From Physcomitrium patens (Eukaryota; Streptophyta; Bryopsida; Funariales; Funariaceae), in the NCBI RefSeq assembly GCF_000002425.4, contig NC_037276.1, positions 188,216-252,215 of the forward strand: DNA of 64,000 bases. The letters are read 5' to 3'. Of the stretch, positions 9,572 through 21,688 are shown in pieces. The notes beneath the pieces were generated by a model. The model had not been told where the DNA came from. It saw nothing but the letters and a program-made list of their open reading frames with translations, and ran no database searches. The position numbers were made by a program, and so were the translations under genes. How positions within the stretch are numbered: the first letter of the stretch is position 1; the number at the start of each line of letters is the position of its first letter.

Positions 9572-10633
9572 CTAATAAAGAAGTCCTGATATTAAAGATA
9601 GTGGATACCTATTCTTGATAGTAATCTTGTTGAGTCTTCGATAATCAACACACATCTGCAATGATCTATCTTTTTTCTTCACAAATAGAATTCGAGCTCC
9701 TGTCGGAGATTTAGAATGGCGTATGAAATTTTTGGCTAGATTTTCTTCAATATACTCCTTGAGTACAGTCAACTCATTTTGTAATAAACTATAGATTGGT
9801 CCGAATGGAGGTTGTGCTCCTTCTTGAAGGTCAATTGAGCAATCATAGGGATGATGTTCCGGGAGTGTATCCGCATTCTTTTTTTTGAGTACATCTTGAA
9901 ATTCTTGATATTGGCTTGGAATGCCACTTGAAGTCTTTCTACCAGTAGAAACAAGTGTGGCATAAATAATATATGGTGATTCTTTCATAGTAGTATGTAA
10001 GAAAGCTTTTGCACCTATAAATATGAGTTTAATTGAACTGGATTTATGACTCTCTACTTGATTAACTACATTGTTAGCTATACTTTTAGAAAAACTAAGA
10101 GTTTGGAAAATCCAATCTATTTGAGGGTTGTATTTTTCTAACCACAATAAATCTAAAATGATTGGATTAGATGGAGATCTAATGATATTAAATACTACAA
10201 AGCTATTATGACCATTGATTATTACTTCTATAGGAAGGATTTCGTGAGTTATATCTCCGGAAGACAATGGACGACCATCTATGACTTCTACATGAACAGG
10301 TTTATATTTCTTTATTAAAGATATGCTCTGTCTTTTAGTAAATTCTTCATCTAAAAAACACGCTGAGGCTCTTGAATCTAACAAGTTAGAGACTTCGTAA
10401 TATTTAGGTCCTAAAATAATATTTAATGTAAAACAAGGAGAGGGCTCTGAAGAGAGAATAAGACCTTTACTAGATATTGTGCAAGGTTCCAGCCGCGCGG
10501 TCTTTATTGTAGCTGGACAAACACGTTTTTTGACATATTGTGTTCTTTCACAGCCATATTCCTTATTTTGTAATTGCATCATTTTTTTGGACAATGTTGA
10601 GCAGTGTGCTTTGGTTCTCCACAATATAAACAT
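9572..10633 (-). pseudogene. Element E protease and RT fingers
   Basis: A continuous 353-codon frame begins in a frameshifted zinc-knuckle remnant and runs through a retropepsin: [15 protein letters not shown] (D-S-R-A where D-S-G-A is expected), then [19 protein letters not shown] and [17 protein letters not shown]. The RT start follows with [37 protein letters not shown] and [19 protein letters not shown]. The [12 protein letters not shown] and WLxKxNPxIDW blocks are typical of Tcn1/sushi-type chromoviruses. The gypsy order PR-RT is clear. The D-S-R change and the downstream stops make activity unlikely. Confidence 0.86.
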
Positions 10634-11511
10634 AATCCTTCTTGACGACGATGAGTCTTTTCTTGCTCAATAAGAGGTTTGAAACGTAGTGCATCAATTT
10701 GCATATCCTCTACTTCCGAATATATCTGTTGAAGAGGTGTGGGTATTGTCATTGACTTATAGTATCGTTGAGGTCCACTTGTACAGTTCTCAGATCAGAA
10801 TTCAAAAAGGCAATTGTCGCATTTGACAGCAAAGTCAATTGCTTGACTCAATGTTTGAAGATCAGATAAGTTGAGCATTATTTTTTTACCTCATATTGTA
10901 ATCCATAGAGAAATTGGCTAATAAGTGCAGCATCATCCCACTTGATATCAATTACAAGATGTCAAAATTGTGAAGCATACAACATTACTGATCGATTGCC
11001 TTGTCGTAAAATATGGATCTTATTGGTTGCAACACAAATTACATCATGTTCTCCATACGTGGATCAAAACTCCACTAGAAAAGCCTCTAAATTATATCAT
11101 ATGGATCTCGTCGTTCAAGAAAAGATGAAAACCATGATAGTGCTAAACCTGAAAAAAGCGTACCAATGAATCTAACTTGTGATCATGGAGTTGGATAGCT
11201 TTGGGGTTGAAGTTCAATCACAAGTTACACTTGATTGATAAATCCTCGAAACTTGGATTTAGTGCCATCAAACTTCTCGGGTAGGGCAATTCTTGGTTCT
11301 CTAAGACTAGAAGGACATTCTACCATAGGAGAAAGGACATGGTTTTGTATAGATGTTGAAGCAGCTCCAACCATTTCTATATCTTCACTTCCTGCCAATC
11401 TTGTTGCTTCTTGTGGTGGTAAATTGAGTTAATGCATCACAAGCATTAACTCCTTCAATTGCTCATGCATTTGTACCATTGTATTCTTCATTTCAATAAG
11501 TTCTGCCATGA
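10634..11511 (-). pseudogene. Element E gag
   Basis: The start ATG at 11511 gives MAELIEMKNTM, with a short coiled-coil-like N-terminus and then REPRIALPEKFDGTKSKFRG, the FDGTRSKFRGF block that opens the Tcn1/sushi-type Gag. Further along are fragments matching the Gag of element I (59719-60660), broken by frameshifts and stops. A CCHC knuckle is recognisable only in remnants near 10620. Not a functional gene. Confidence 0.78.
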
Positions 11512-11699
11512 TAACACTTAGAAAAGAGAATATGTCTAATATCGCTCAAGACAAATAGAAGACAGGACTTGAGAACAAAGAAAATAATAAGGACAATATT
11601 AGTTTAAAAGAGGGTAATCCGCAACTTCTAATATGCTTATATCTTTTCAAAAAAATGAGGTAATCCACTCTTAATCAAGATTAGACAAAGCTCTGATAT

Positions 11700-12281
11700 T
11701 GTAGATGTACTCTTGTCAATCTGTCAATGATAAGAACTCGATGAAAAAACAATCAAGTCAAGTGAACCTTCATTCAAAGGAAGGTAATAAAATATAAATA
11801 AATAAGTATGTATATTAAAAGAAAAACTAGAATGGCTATTGCCAAAAGACAAGAAAACTAGAGACCCTTGAAACTAGACTAGAAGCAAGAAAAGAGTTGA
11901 CAAGAGTGAAGAAGCCTTCACTCTTGTCTCTATATATACTATCTAATTAGAGGCTACGTGGTGACGTTCTATAGGACCTCCAATATGTGTTGACTTTGTA
12001 GGACACATGCCTTGACTTGTAAGGCAAGTTATTCTACGTGTGGGCCATATATTAGCTTGATCCTCAAGCTAACAACATGTGTGGCACATGGCCAACTTTT
12101 TGACCACGTTTCTAATCCAAAAAGTCAATTAAAGACACCTATGAAGTCAAAGCAGCGTCTATGAAGCTTTTAAGAAGCTTTCATATTAAATACTATAGAA
12201 TTAACCTACTTTTACCTACTTTTTCTTACTTCTACCAATTTGTATATGTAATTACTAGCTTACATGAGTATGTCTATGACA
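11700..12281 (-). repeat. Element E 5' LTR (582 bp)
   Basis: Reads TGTCATAGACATACTCATGT...GTACATCTACA on the minus strand and matches the chromovirus LTRs at 26092, 52459, 57569 and 58955 in length and sequence. It contains a GAAGCTTTTAAGAAGCTTT palindrome (12163-12181). The next bases inward (ATATCAGAGCTTTG) resemble the initiator-Met primer-binding site without its leading TGG. Confidence 0.86.
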
Positions 12282-12741
12282 AAAGATTTCAATGAAGCCT
12301 TGTTGTTGAACTTGACGAAGAATATGGAGAAAATGGCCGTCAATATGGCCCAGAATTAGGAGAAGACGCAAAAGCCTATCAATACTAGGACCAATGTTTG
12401 CTGCAGTAATTGTAAGGGCCATAGTCATTTGGTAACAGAATGCCTTTCATCCTCACAAATGATGGGTCAATGTACATTTTACAGAGGAAAGCAATTAACT
12501 GTTAATTGTTAGAATTTTCAAAGGTATTAACAATTCAGTAATCGGACCATGATTCCACCAACTTACTAAGACGTCAATCAAGTTCAATTAGAAAATACAT
12601 TTGGATGTAATGAAAATTGATCTAATGAACAAAATTGAGCATTCAATAACTTTCAAAGTTTTAATTTTAATCAGGGATCTCCATCAAACCCACAAAACTA
12701 TGGGAAGGAGCAGTATAAGTATCAGCAATATGCTCCACCAG
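12282..12741 (+). pseudogene. Element D gag, middle part with zinc-knuckle remnant
   Basis: After element E the D Gag resumes with TKDFNEALLLNLTKNMEKMA (an alpha-helical segment), followed by CSNCKGHSHLVTEC, a CCHC zinc knuckle (C-x2-C-x3-GH-x4-C), and a Gln/Tyr-rich tail ending NYGKEQYKYQQYAPP. The frame contains stops. It is cut at 12741 by a solo LTR and continues at 14021. Confidence 0.7.
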
Positions 12742-13823
12742 TGTCGGGGTAGAGAGAGTTTGCCTCAAGAAAACGTTGGGCTTTTGGCTATCACTAATTA
12801 TTCAATCAAGATTGAAAATAAAGAAAGTCCTAAGTTTATATAAAAAATTTCCGTTTTTGAGCAATTACACCAAATACACAATCCTCAAGTAACCAATAAC
12901 ATTCAAAATATGATAAAATCCTCTAAAACCTTGTATATTCTTATTTAGAGATTTTTTCAAACTTCAACACCTTATATCTCCTAATCCGACTGCCCAAACA
13001 AATTCAAGATTTACTTGAGGTACTGATGTATTCTTATTAACTTCTACAAAAATTTTCAATTGCAAATTCGTTGCAGATCTTGAGATATCTTGAAAATCCT
13101 AACAGTCACTTCAAACCCTTGACTTTATATACCCACATGCAATTTTCTTCATATCTTACAAAATATAAGTTTAAATTCCACGAAATTTAATTGTATAGCT
13201 TTTTAACACAAAAATTTACATTTTCCAAAAATTTTGAAACATAAATTCGTCCAAATACTCAAGTTATGGCTCCAACCATTACTGCAAACAAAACCGCTTA
13301 CTTATTGCCTTTGATTTAGAAGTGCCGCCTTCAAGTCCTTATATCTCCTTCATATGAACTCCAAAAGCAATAATTCTTTCAAAAAAGATGTAGGCCTTGA
13401 AATCGCCGTTCCAAATACACTTTCCGATCTTCAAAAGCAAATATAAAACTCCTCATATCCTCAAAAGAGTAACAGTATATTTTAAATTAACACCTTAACT
13501 TCAAACGGCTATAACTTCTTCATCCTAACTCCAAATCCTCTAATTTTTGTACACAAATTGTACCTTAAATCCTAAACTTTACAACCCTAGCTTTAAATTA
13601 CCAATGGCCCTCTTTGAAGTCACCGAAACCCTTCTTAAGGTCGCAGGCAGCCTCCTCAAAGCCGATTGGGCATGGTATTCGACCAATAGGGATGAAGTTC
13701 CTTCTCCCTTGCCTTCATCCGATCATGCCTTACTTTCATCCCTCCCAATTAGCCTCCTACTAGTTTAGATTTTCATCCTTAGGTTTCTACCTTCTCCCAA
13801 GGCTTGATACTAAACGTTAAGGT

Positions 13824-13863
<40 letters not shown>

Positions 13864-14020
13864 AATATCAAAATCAAAAGAAGTAAAGAATCAAAGTAAA
13901 TTTTCTTATACCAAATCCTTTTAATTTAATCTACTATCCACTCTAACACACATAAAGATTTATCAACATATAATATATTTTAACTAATTTTTACATACTG
14001 TAAGTATTTACAATACGACA
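12742..14020. repeat. Probable solo LTR, 1279 bp, inside element D gag
   Basis: The segment starts TGTCGGGG and ends ATACGACA, so its ends form the TGTCG/CGACA inverted pair seen in LTRs of this genome. It separates two parts of one Gag reading (before: QQYAPP; after: LASLNQVPSIPTSQRG). It has no coding potential, is AT-rich, contains a (TA)n run at 13826-13861 and no internal element sequence. The flanks are CCAG and CTAG, a possible 4-bp target duplication with one change. The family and orientation are unknown; its body does not resemble the A/B or chromovirus LTRs. Confidence 0.65.
13826..13861. repeat. (TA)n microsatellite
   Basis: About 18 uninterrupted TA units within the solo LTR. 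Confidence 0.95.
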
Positions 14021-14470
14021 CTAGCGTCATTGAACCAAGTTCCCTCCATTCCAACAAGTCAACGAGGATCATTTTCTAACCCTACATAGAACAAGCCTAG
14101 TAGATATATACCAGTGGACATACCCAATATGCTTGAGGGAGGTTCAAGAAGACCACTTCATTGTTTTTATTACAAATTGATTGGCCATTATACTAGTGAA
14201 TGTTCCAATCCCAGAGCCAGTGATGATTATGTACCAATTTGTGGGAATTGCAAGCAGTCGGAGCACACTTATCAGCAATGTAATGCTCCATTCAATTTCA
14301 ATAATCAAGATCACCAGATCTAAAATCAAGGAAAAATACAGGAGATAAATCAAGGTCCTTAAGATTCTCTGGTAAATCGGATGGAATGTGTCCAAGCCGT
14401 GCTTACTAAGAGTCAGTAAAAAGGGAAAGGACGAATTCAACATTTGGATGATCCTGAAGCGAAAAGCCAT
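14021..14470 (+). pseudogene. Element D gag C-terminus with two knuckles
   Basis: This part continues the D Gag after the solo LTR. CFYYKLIGHYTSEC is a degraded CCHC knuckle (the second Cys is Tyr) and CGNCKQSEHTYQQC is an intact second one. Two tandem knuckles are typical of this plant gypsy group. Stops at several positions show decay. Confidence 0.72.
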
Positions 14471-15720
14471 TGTAACCTAATTATGGGGCCATCTAATCCA
14501 GGTCCTGTTATGGGCCTCTTACCTGATATGAGACCTGACTCGGTTGGGCAATCCAATGAGGTATTGATTACAGAGGCTTCCGTTCCGTTTCAAGCTGTTC
14601 CGTTCTCTACATAGTTCCGAGAAACATCCTTTCGATTGAAAGATCCTCTAGGAGGTGTGAATTCCAAAGAAGCTTCGTCTATTGTTCCAATTCTGAGTCT
14701 AGAATGGAAGAATATCTTACCTCATGGAGTTAAACTCCAACCAATGAAAAAAAATAGGGCATTAAGTATTAATCTAAATATAGAATCCTATGACATAATG
14801 AAGGATCTAGATGCTATTCGACCTTCTATTTTTATGAAGTAACTTCTTATGATCGCACCAGAGTGCCGTTCTATATTGAATTCATCGTTAATTCGGCATA
14901 GGGAACGTAATAAGGAAGTTTGTGAAGTCAGTTTGAACCCTGACGTAGGTGCACCAACCATCAATGTTTCGATTGATGGTGTCATGATCTCTGGTGTTCA
15001 GGTGGATGGTGGTTCTAGTGTCAATTTAATGAATGCTGATACAATGGATGCTTTAGATTTGGAACACTTAATATCCACTTAATCTTAGTATTATGGATGG
15101 CAGATCATGGAGACAGCATCCATGGAGTCAGCGCAATACCAGAGATCATGACACCGTCAATCGAAACATTAGTATTATGGATGGCAGATCATAGCCGGGT
15201 TAAACCAATGGATATATTATGGAGTGTTCAAACTATAATTGCTAGTATTACATATGCAATCGACTATATCGTCTTTTGGCTATAACATTCGACTTTATCA
15301 TATCCAATTTTATTAGAACGACCTTGGCTTTATCAAGCAAAGGCCAAGAATGATTGGGATTGGGGTACTTTGATAATTGGCAAGGGCAGTGATAAAATGG
15401 TATTACAAATGTACCATGTACGCTATCACGGGGAGTCTAAATTGCCAGCATCTGAATTGATGTCAGATGATGAGTTTTGCGCCGATGATGATGCAATCGC
15501 ACCAATTTCGAAGGCATATACGGAGACAGCACAACACCCTGGAGTGGTGTACCAATGTGGAGGTCCGGGAGAGTACTTGATATACCTGACGGATTTAGAA
15601 AACTCTGAGTATGTTAGTATTGATTGGATGACCAAGTATGATGTACATCATATTAATGCCTTGGACACAGGATTCAGTACTTTGTACATGTCAGACTTAC
15701 CGAGTGATTTTCAATGAGCA
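14471..15720 (+). pseudogene. Element D protease region with local rearrangement
   Basis: The translation includes APTINVSIDGVMISGVQVDG and then GGSSVNLMNADTM, a retropepsin-like block where D-S/T-G has become D-G-G. A further frame (15370-15717) gives VVYQCGGPGEYLIYLTDLEN and IDWMTKYDVHHINALD, the linker between protease and RT. Between them is a duplicated and inverted patch at 14963-15192. The frame is broken several times. Confidence 0.65.
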
Positions 15721-16785
15721 CGGGGATTGAAACAAAATATTGCCATTGTACCTTTATGTCAAACTATTAACTTGGCAACCACAGTAGAGCCAATGACAAT
15801 TAAGAACTACGAAGGTATTAAGGACCAAGAGTTGACATGTTGGACAGAACTTTTTTTGCATCATAAGTTTGCTTTTACTTGGACTTATGCTAATTTAAAG
15901 GATATTCTTGCTAACGTCTGTGATTATCATATCATTTTAGAGGAGAATGCTAAACCGGTACAGCAAAGCCAACATCGCCTTAATCCTAAATATTCCTTCA
16001 TGATAAAGGAGGAATTGGACAAGCTTATTGCAATTGGTTTTATTTACCCAGTATTAAATAGCAAGTGGATTTCTCCAATCATCATGGTACCGAAAAAGAA
16101 TGGGAAAATCTGCATTTGTCAGGATTTTTGGAAAACTTAATGTAGGCACCAAGAAGGATTACTTTTCGTTGCCTTTCATAGATAGTATATTGGACGCCGT
16201 AGCTGGTCACGAATGTCATTCGTTCCTCGATGGATTTTTCGGATATAATCAAGTTTAAATTGTAATAGAAGACTAGCTTAAGATAACCTTTACTATGAAT
16301 TGGGGCACATTTGCTTATCACTTGATGCCTTTTGGGTTATGTAACATCCTAGCCATGTTTCAGAGAGTGATGACTCAGGCCTTCCAAGACTATCTTCGGC
16401 TGTTTATGGAGATCTTTTTAGATGACTTTTGTGCATTCAATACAAAACAAGATCATCTTAATTGTCTGGGCAAATGTTTGGCTCAGTGCATTAAGTTTGG
16501 AATATTGCTAAACTTGGAGAAGTATCAATTTGGTATTCCGTCCGGTAAATTATTGAGACATATCATCTCTAGACGAGGTATTGCTACAGATCCTGACAAA
16601 ATATAGCATATAATAAACTTGCCCTGACCAGAGACGGTCTCCAATATTCATGGGTTTGTGGGCCATGTCAATTATTATGGAAGATTCATTCGTTCGTTCG
16701 TAGTTATTTGTCAACCTTTAACGAACTTACAGAAGAAATCTCCATCATATGGCACTAGTGCCATCTGGACAATGGAGTGTATCGT
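15721..16785 (+). pseudogene. Element D reverse transcriptase and RNase H edge
   Basis: RT blocks in order: EELDKLIAIGFIYPV, WISPIIMVPKKNGKICIC, then after a frameshift FLDGFFGYNQV, YHLMPFGLCNILAMFQRVM, MEIFLDDFCAFN (the catalytic DD pair kept as FLDD) and YYGRFIRSFVVICQPLTNL, the start of the RT connection. The segment ends at 16785 where the LTR of element B begins, so RNase H and integrase of D are not present in the window. Confidence 0.78.
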
Positions 16786-18125
16786 TGTCATATTACGTGC
16801 TTTTCTGCTCGAGAACGCGCCGGGCGTCTGGCTGTAGAAGGTAGTATGGAGATTCACCGATAGTCAAGCAGTCTATCAGTTTTTGACTGCTAGAATATAA
16901 ACGACTGCAACAATGTACCGTAAATCTATACGGATGCTCTTCGACTGCTTGTCGAAGTCTTTTTTTTTTTTGCCCCAGCCGATAGGTCTCTAGACGTTAC
17001 AGAGAACCCCAAACAACCCAAACTGTTAATCTTCAATACCCCTTTGTACTTACGATCTTGTATCCACTGACTGTCCTGTTAGATTAATCCAATAAATTTC
17101 ATTCACTCTGCATACTCAATCCTATAGACACCCCTTTAATCCTTCAATCACAGACGTAACTCGATTTTACAAAACAGTCAAGAGTATTCAAACCCACTTC
17201 ATTTAAAAATCCCGATTCACCATTACAACACTGACTTCAGCAGCGATTGCCTCAGTCGTCCCAAAACTCTACGAAGAAGAAAAATCCAAATTCTATGTCT
17301 TTCCTTCCCCGACCCAAAGCATGAAACTCCTCTCTCTAATTCCCTTGATCTTCCAAAAACCTCCAATGAAAAACCGAACTAGTAACCTTGCAAAAGCTTG
17401 AAAACTCGCTCCCCCCGATTCCCCCCAAAAAAAAACCTTCCCCCCTCAAAACTATATCCCTCTCTAACCTTATCCTCTGAATTTCTTCAATCTTCCGTCT
17501 TAGATCCGAAATTGGCTCCCACCTCAAGCTTGGATCCGAAATTGGCTCTCGCCGTCAAGCTTTCTCCTCCGTTTTTATCTTTAAGAAATCCATTTACCGA
17601 AAACAACGTTCCCTGAAACGGCACAGAGAACAGGACAGCCTGAAACAGAATCGAACCCCGTAATCGGGACCACATTGAGTCGCCCAACCAATTCAGGTCC
17701 TATATTGGGAAAGATGCCCGTAGTAACCTGGATGTTCCCGTAATTGGGTCAAATTGGTCCTCGCGTCAGATTGGCTAAGACCCGTAGTAAGACCTGGATT
17801 CCAAGTAATTAGACTGCATTGGATTGACCGGCCAATTCAGGTCTCATATTGGATAAGAGGACCCGGATTGGATTATTGAAATTGGATCCAATTGGCTCCT
17901 CGAACCCGTCGTGTGAATTGGTCCTTCTCTTCCTGCTGACTCCCATTATTGGAATCGAATGGAGCATTTCAGTATGCCCCGGCTGACTGTAATGGAGTAA
18001 CTGAACCTGACCACTCAGTATTTGTACTGGAGTTGGTTGATGCTCTCAATATTCGAGGTAACTGAATATTAATAAAATTCCCCTTTCTTTTTATTTTCAC
18101 TGTATACTCGTGTTACAACACGACA
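16786..18125 (-). repeat. Element B 3' LTR (1340 bp)
   Basis: Starts TGTCATATTACG and ends ACACGACA on the plus strand. It aligns over its length with 24108-25426, with many substitutions and small indels, for example a longer T run near 16960. It has the same ATTGG-rich section as the other LTRs. Confidence 0.9.
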
Positions 18126-18187
18126 TCCACCCCCTCTGAACCTGTGCATCCTCCGGTGTGCACCTATTTACCCAATTGCTGTTTGAT
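18126..18187 (-). other. Element B polypurine tract and 3' non-coding
   Basis: On the minus strand CAGAGGGGGTGGA lies directly before the 3' LTR (plus-strand 18126-18138), the expected plus-strand primer of an LTR element. Short non-coding sequence separates it from the end of pol. Confidence 0.8.
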
Positions 18188-18532
18188 TCAGAATATATCA
18201 CCTACGTCTTTGTCCAGTTCGTCTTCGTCACCTTCATTATCCATATCACTTTCATCTTCTTGCTCCAGTATCTCTGTACCTTCATTAAGGTCTTCCATAT
18301 TCATCTCTGCGTGTCTTTGTTTAAATATTTTTACTCGCTTCCCTGCAATTGGTATTTTCAATTTTGTACCATCTAACTCCCGTAATGAGTAAGTCACATT
18401 ATCATGAACAGTTGTTACAACATATGGTCCAAACCAACGTTTTGAAAATTTCCACAAAGTACTATGTTGATTATCCAGACTATTATCATAAACAAGTACC
18501 CAGTCACCTTCCTCGATTGCTTTTGGTCTCAA
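18188..18532 (-). pseudogene. Element B integrase C-terminal part
   Basis: This part continues the integrase frame after a TGA at 18533-18535, which falls between FDKQH and LRPKAIEEGDWVLVYD. The EGDWVLVYD...GPYVVTTVHDNVTYSLREL stretch is the SH3-like GPY/F module at the end of gypsy integrases. An acidic tail follows (EDESDMDNEGDEDELDKD). No chromodomain is present, so this family is not a chromovirus. Confidence 0.85.
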
Positions 18533-20155
18533 TCAATGTTGCTTATCGAATCGCGCCTTGTTTTGTAACCTTGCTCTTTTTAACCTTTCCAATGCTATCT
18601 GGACATCTTCCGTTCTTTGCTCCAATTGTCGAATCCTAATAGCCAGAAGTTCTTCTCTTGTCAATCCATCTTCCCATGGTAGCATACTCCAAGTAAGTAC
18701 CTTTTCTTCAATCGGCATAATTGGTTTTTGACCTGTCATAAGTTCTACTGGCATATATCCTGTCACCGAACTATGTGTTGTTCGATCAGCCCATAATGCA
18801 AATGACAAAAGCCGTGGCCACTCTTTAACCTTCCCATTGCAAGCTTTAACCAATGCTTTCACAATCGGCGGGTGACCGCGTTCGCTTTTCGCATTCCCTT
18901 CCGGATTATAAGCAGTAGTCAGTGATAGTTTAACTCCACATTTTTCAAAGAACTTACGAGCTTCTTGTGCATTTAATTCTCCACGATCTGCAGTGATTTT
19001 TCCTACGCACCCGTAACGGCAAATGACATCTTCAAGCAAAAACCTACAAATCCCCTCTGTAGATTTTGTCCTCAATGCTCTTCCTTCTACTAGATTTGAT
19101 AAATCTTCACGAGCTAAAACCAAATATCTCATCTGCCACAACCCAACCGGCATAATAACCAAATCAACAACCCATTTAAAATGAATAGCCAGAGGATACG
19201 TAGGATGAAGACCATCTCGATGTCGGATATTAGAATACGATTGACAGATTTCACATGACTTTACAAATGAGAGCACATCTCGATACATATTTTTCCACCA
19301 ATATCGTTCCTTGAGTTTAGCAAAAGTAGCCCAGATTCCTCTATGCCCTGTCCATAAACTATCATGAAACTCCTTTAATAATTTTAGTTTTTCTTCCCTT
19401 TTGCCTATCACTCGTTGTGGCATCCCAATTCCTTTCTTCGGTCTCTTCCATAAGAATCCATCTCGAAGTAAAAATCCATATGCTTTTTTTCTTATTTTTT
19501 TGAATTTTTCTGTAGACCAATTCCCCTGCTTAGACAAGGTATTCAAATAATGACCAATATCCAATAATTCTCCTTCATAAGATTCTTCAAGAAATAGCTT
19601 GTCTTCTCTGTTGAGATTCGATATTGAATAGAATTTCAATCCGACATCATCAATGTCTTCAACCATTTCGTCCTCCCTCTCGTATCTTGCTCGAGATAGC
19701 ATGTCTGCTACTAAATTGTCCTTTCCAGTGATATGCTTAAATTCTGGATTTAGTGACTTAATATAAGCAATCCATCTCAACATTGCAATATCTGGCATTG
19801 AACAGTTAATAATCATTCCAAGCAATGGCAAGCAATCTGTTTCAATTACTACTACTGCCCCAATCAAATAGTCCTTTTCAGCTTTCATAGCCGAAACGAC
19901 TCCCCAAAGTTCTCTTTTGACTTGCGAATATGCACGCTGACGAATACTTAAAACTTTAGCCCCAAATCGAACTGCAAATCTACTCCCATTCGAATCATCT
20001 TGACCCACCGCCCATCCAACGGCAATTGGACTAGCGTCTACAGTAAGAATCACTGGTCTATTGCACTTATAATCAACCTTCCTCAATATTGGAGGTGACA
20101 TCAATAATTTCTTCAATCTTTGCATTGCCTGAATATGCCTTTCTTTCCATTCAAA
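18533..20155 (-). pseudogene. Element B RNase H and integrase
   Basis: About 530 open codons. RNase H shows TVDASP, VKRELWG, ETDCLPLL and ADMLSRA, supplying the D-E-D-D set. Integrase follows with the zinc-binding HHCC module (FHDSLWTGHRG then CEIC) and the DDE core: Asp in KWVVDLV, Asp in TADRGEL, Glu in GNAKSERGH. The region is flanked by in-frame TGA codons on both sides (20156-20158 upstream, 18533-18535 downstream). Every catalytic residue I can recognise is present, so only the stops appear to block it. Confidence 0.9.
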
Positions 20156-21688
20156 TCAGTAACCCTTGCGTAACAGTTCATATAATGGATCCGCTATGTG
20201 AGCAAAATGAGGGATCCAGATTCGATAAAATACACATGCACCCAAAAACCTGCGAACCTCTGTTAAAGAACCACAATCCTCTTTCATCCTTCCAATTGCA
20301 TCAACTTTAGTCGGATCTGGTTTTCTTCCGTAAGATCCGCATAAATGTCCAATAATTACAACCTCTCGCACTCCAAATACGGACTTCATACCCGATAATG
20401 TAAGATGAACTTCTCCAAGCCGAGTTAAAATCTTTTCACAATCTTGTATATGATCAACAACATATCTGCGACACCCCCTCGTATCTAAAGTTTCATCCTT
20501 GTCTCCTTCTCTGCACTCTTTTATAGGAACATCATCCAGAAAAGGCATAGTCTTTTTCAGAATAAAATCTCTCAATACCTTATTCATCCCATTCATCATA
20601 TGCGCAACCGAGTTGGTCGCGCCTTGAGGAAGAGCGCACATTCTAACCAATCCAAGTGGTGTCCTCATCGTTGTCATATCTCTACTTCCTTCGGCAAGTT
20701 GAAATTGATCATAACCTGAATACAAATCACCCATTGAATAGATCGCCCTTCCAGCAAACGCCTCAGCAATTTCATCCACAATAGGTCCAATTCCTGCATT
20801 CTTGACAGTTACAGCATTCACCGGCTGCATATCTTGAATAAACCGTAGTGACCCATTCTTCTTAGGTACCGTAAACCATCGACTAGAATACGGCGCAAAT
20901 GAAGGTTCTAATATTTTCATCTTTATCTTTTCTTTCAATAGTTCCACCAATTTAGGTAAATGTGCCCTCGGTACTGGAATCGGTCTTAGATTCCAAGGTA
21001 CATGCGGTACAGTGAAGATAACCATAGGTGTTATAATATTTGGATCCACACACCCAATTTCATGAGATTCGAAGGCAAACGATCTACCTTGTTTAGCCAA
21101 CATCTTTTTGAAGCAAGTAATTTCCTCCGGTAATAAAGAACCATCAAAACCAATCTTCAATTCTTCAAAAGTCTCTTCAATAAACTGATGTCCAATACTC
21201 ATTGGATCTCTTAAACTTGCTTCTTTTGATGCTTCTTCCATTTGTTCTTTAGAATCCTCTGGTAATGGTCCGGCAACAGGCTTTACCTTCTTATCTGCCG
21301 TTTTATATCTCGTTTCTACTGTGACTTCTGGTGCTTGAAAAGATTCAAGCATGGTATAAACCTCTCTCGAATGAATCTCAACAATCTTATCATTATCCTC
21401 TAACCCAATAGATGTAATCAATTCCAATGAATCTTCCAGCCCATTTTCTTCATAAACACCCAAAATCCTCTCATCATCTTGCAATGTACCTATCTTGCGT
21501 AACTGTCCTTCAATATCATATAATCTTTTTCTTTCTTTTCTTTTAAAATCATCAACTTTCTTATACATAATATTTCCATTCTCCAATATACCAATAAAAC
21601 TCGCATCAAAGGCACCTTCATCTCGCGAGAGTACCTCCTCTTTTGTACCTCCATAATCTCGCTTTACAGTGGTACCTCCCCAAAATCC
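20156..21688 (-). pseudogene. Element B reverse transcriptase
   Basis: The RT frame is identical in translation to that of element A (476 residues), including YSGYDQF, LPQGATNS and PFLDDVPIK. It overlaps the protease frame in the -1 register upstream. It ends at TGA 20156-20158. The identity with A over this length contrasts with the divergence between B's own LTRs. Confidence 0.9.

Larger units (their letters stand above)
9061..12281 (-). mobile_element. Element E: 3'-truncated chromovirus
   Basis: On the minus strand the order is 5' LTR (12281-11700), an iMet-like priming region (ATATCAGAGC), gag, protease and RT, ending abruptly at the IFIKDFS motif just before RNase H. RNase H, integrase, chromodomain and 3' LTR are absent. 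The family is the same as elements F-I at 48-62 kb. E has the best-preserved protease-RT frame of them all (353 codons). It is inserted in, and partly replaces, the gag of element D. Confidence 0.88.
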
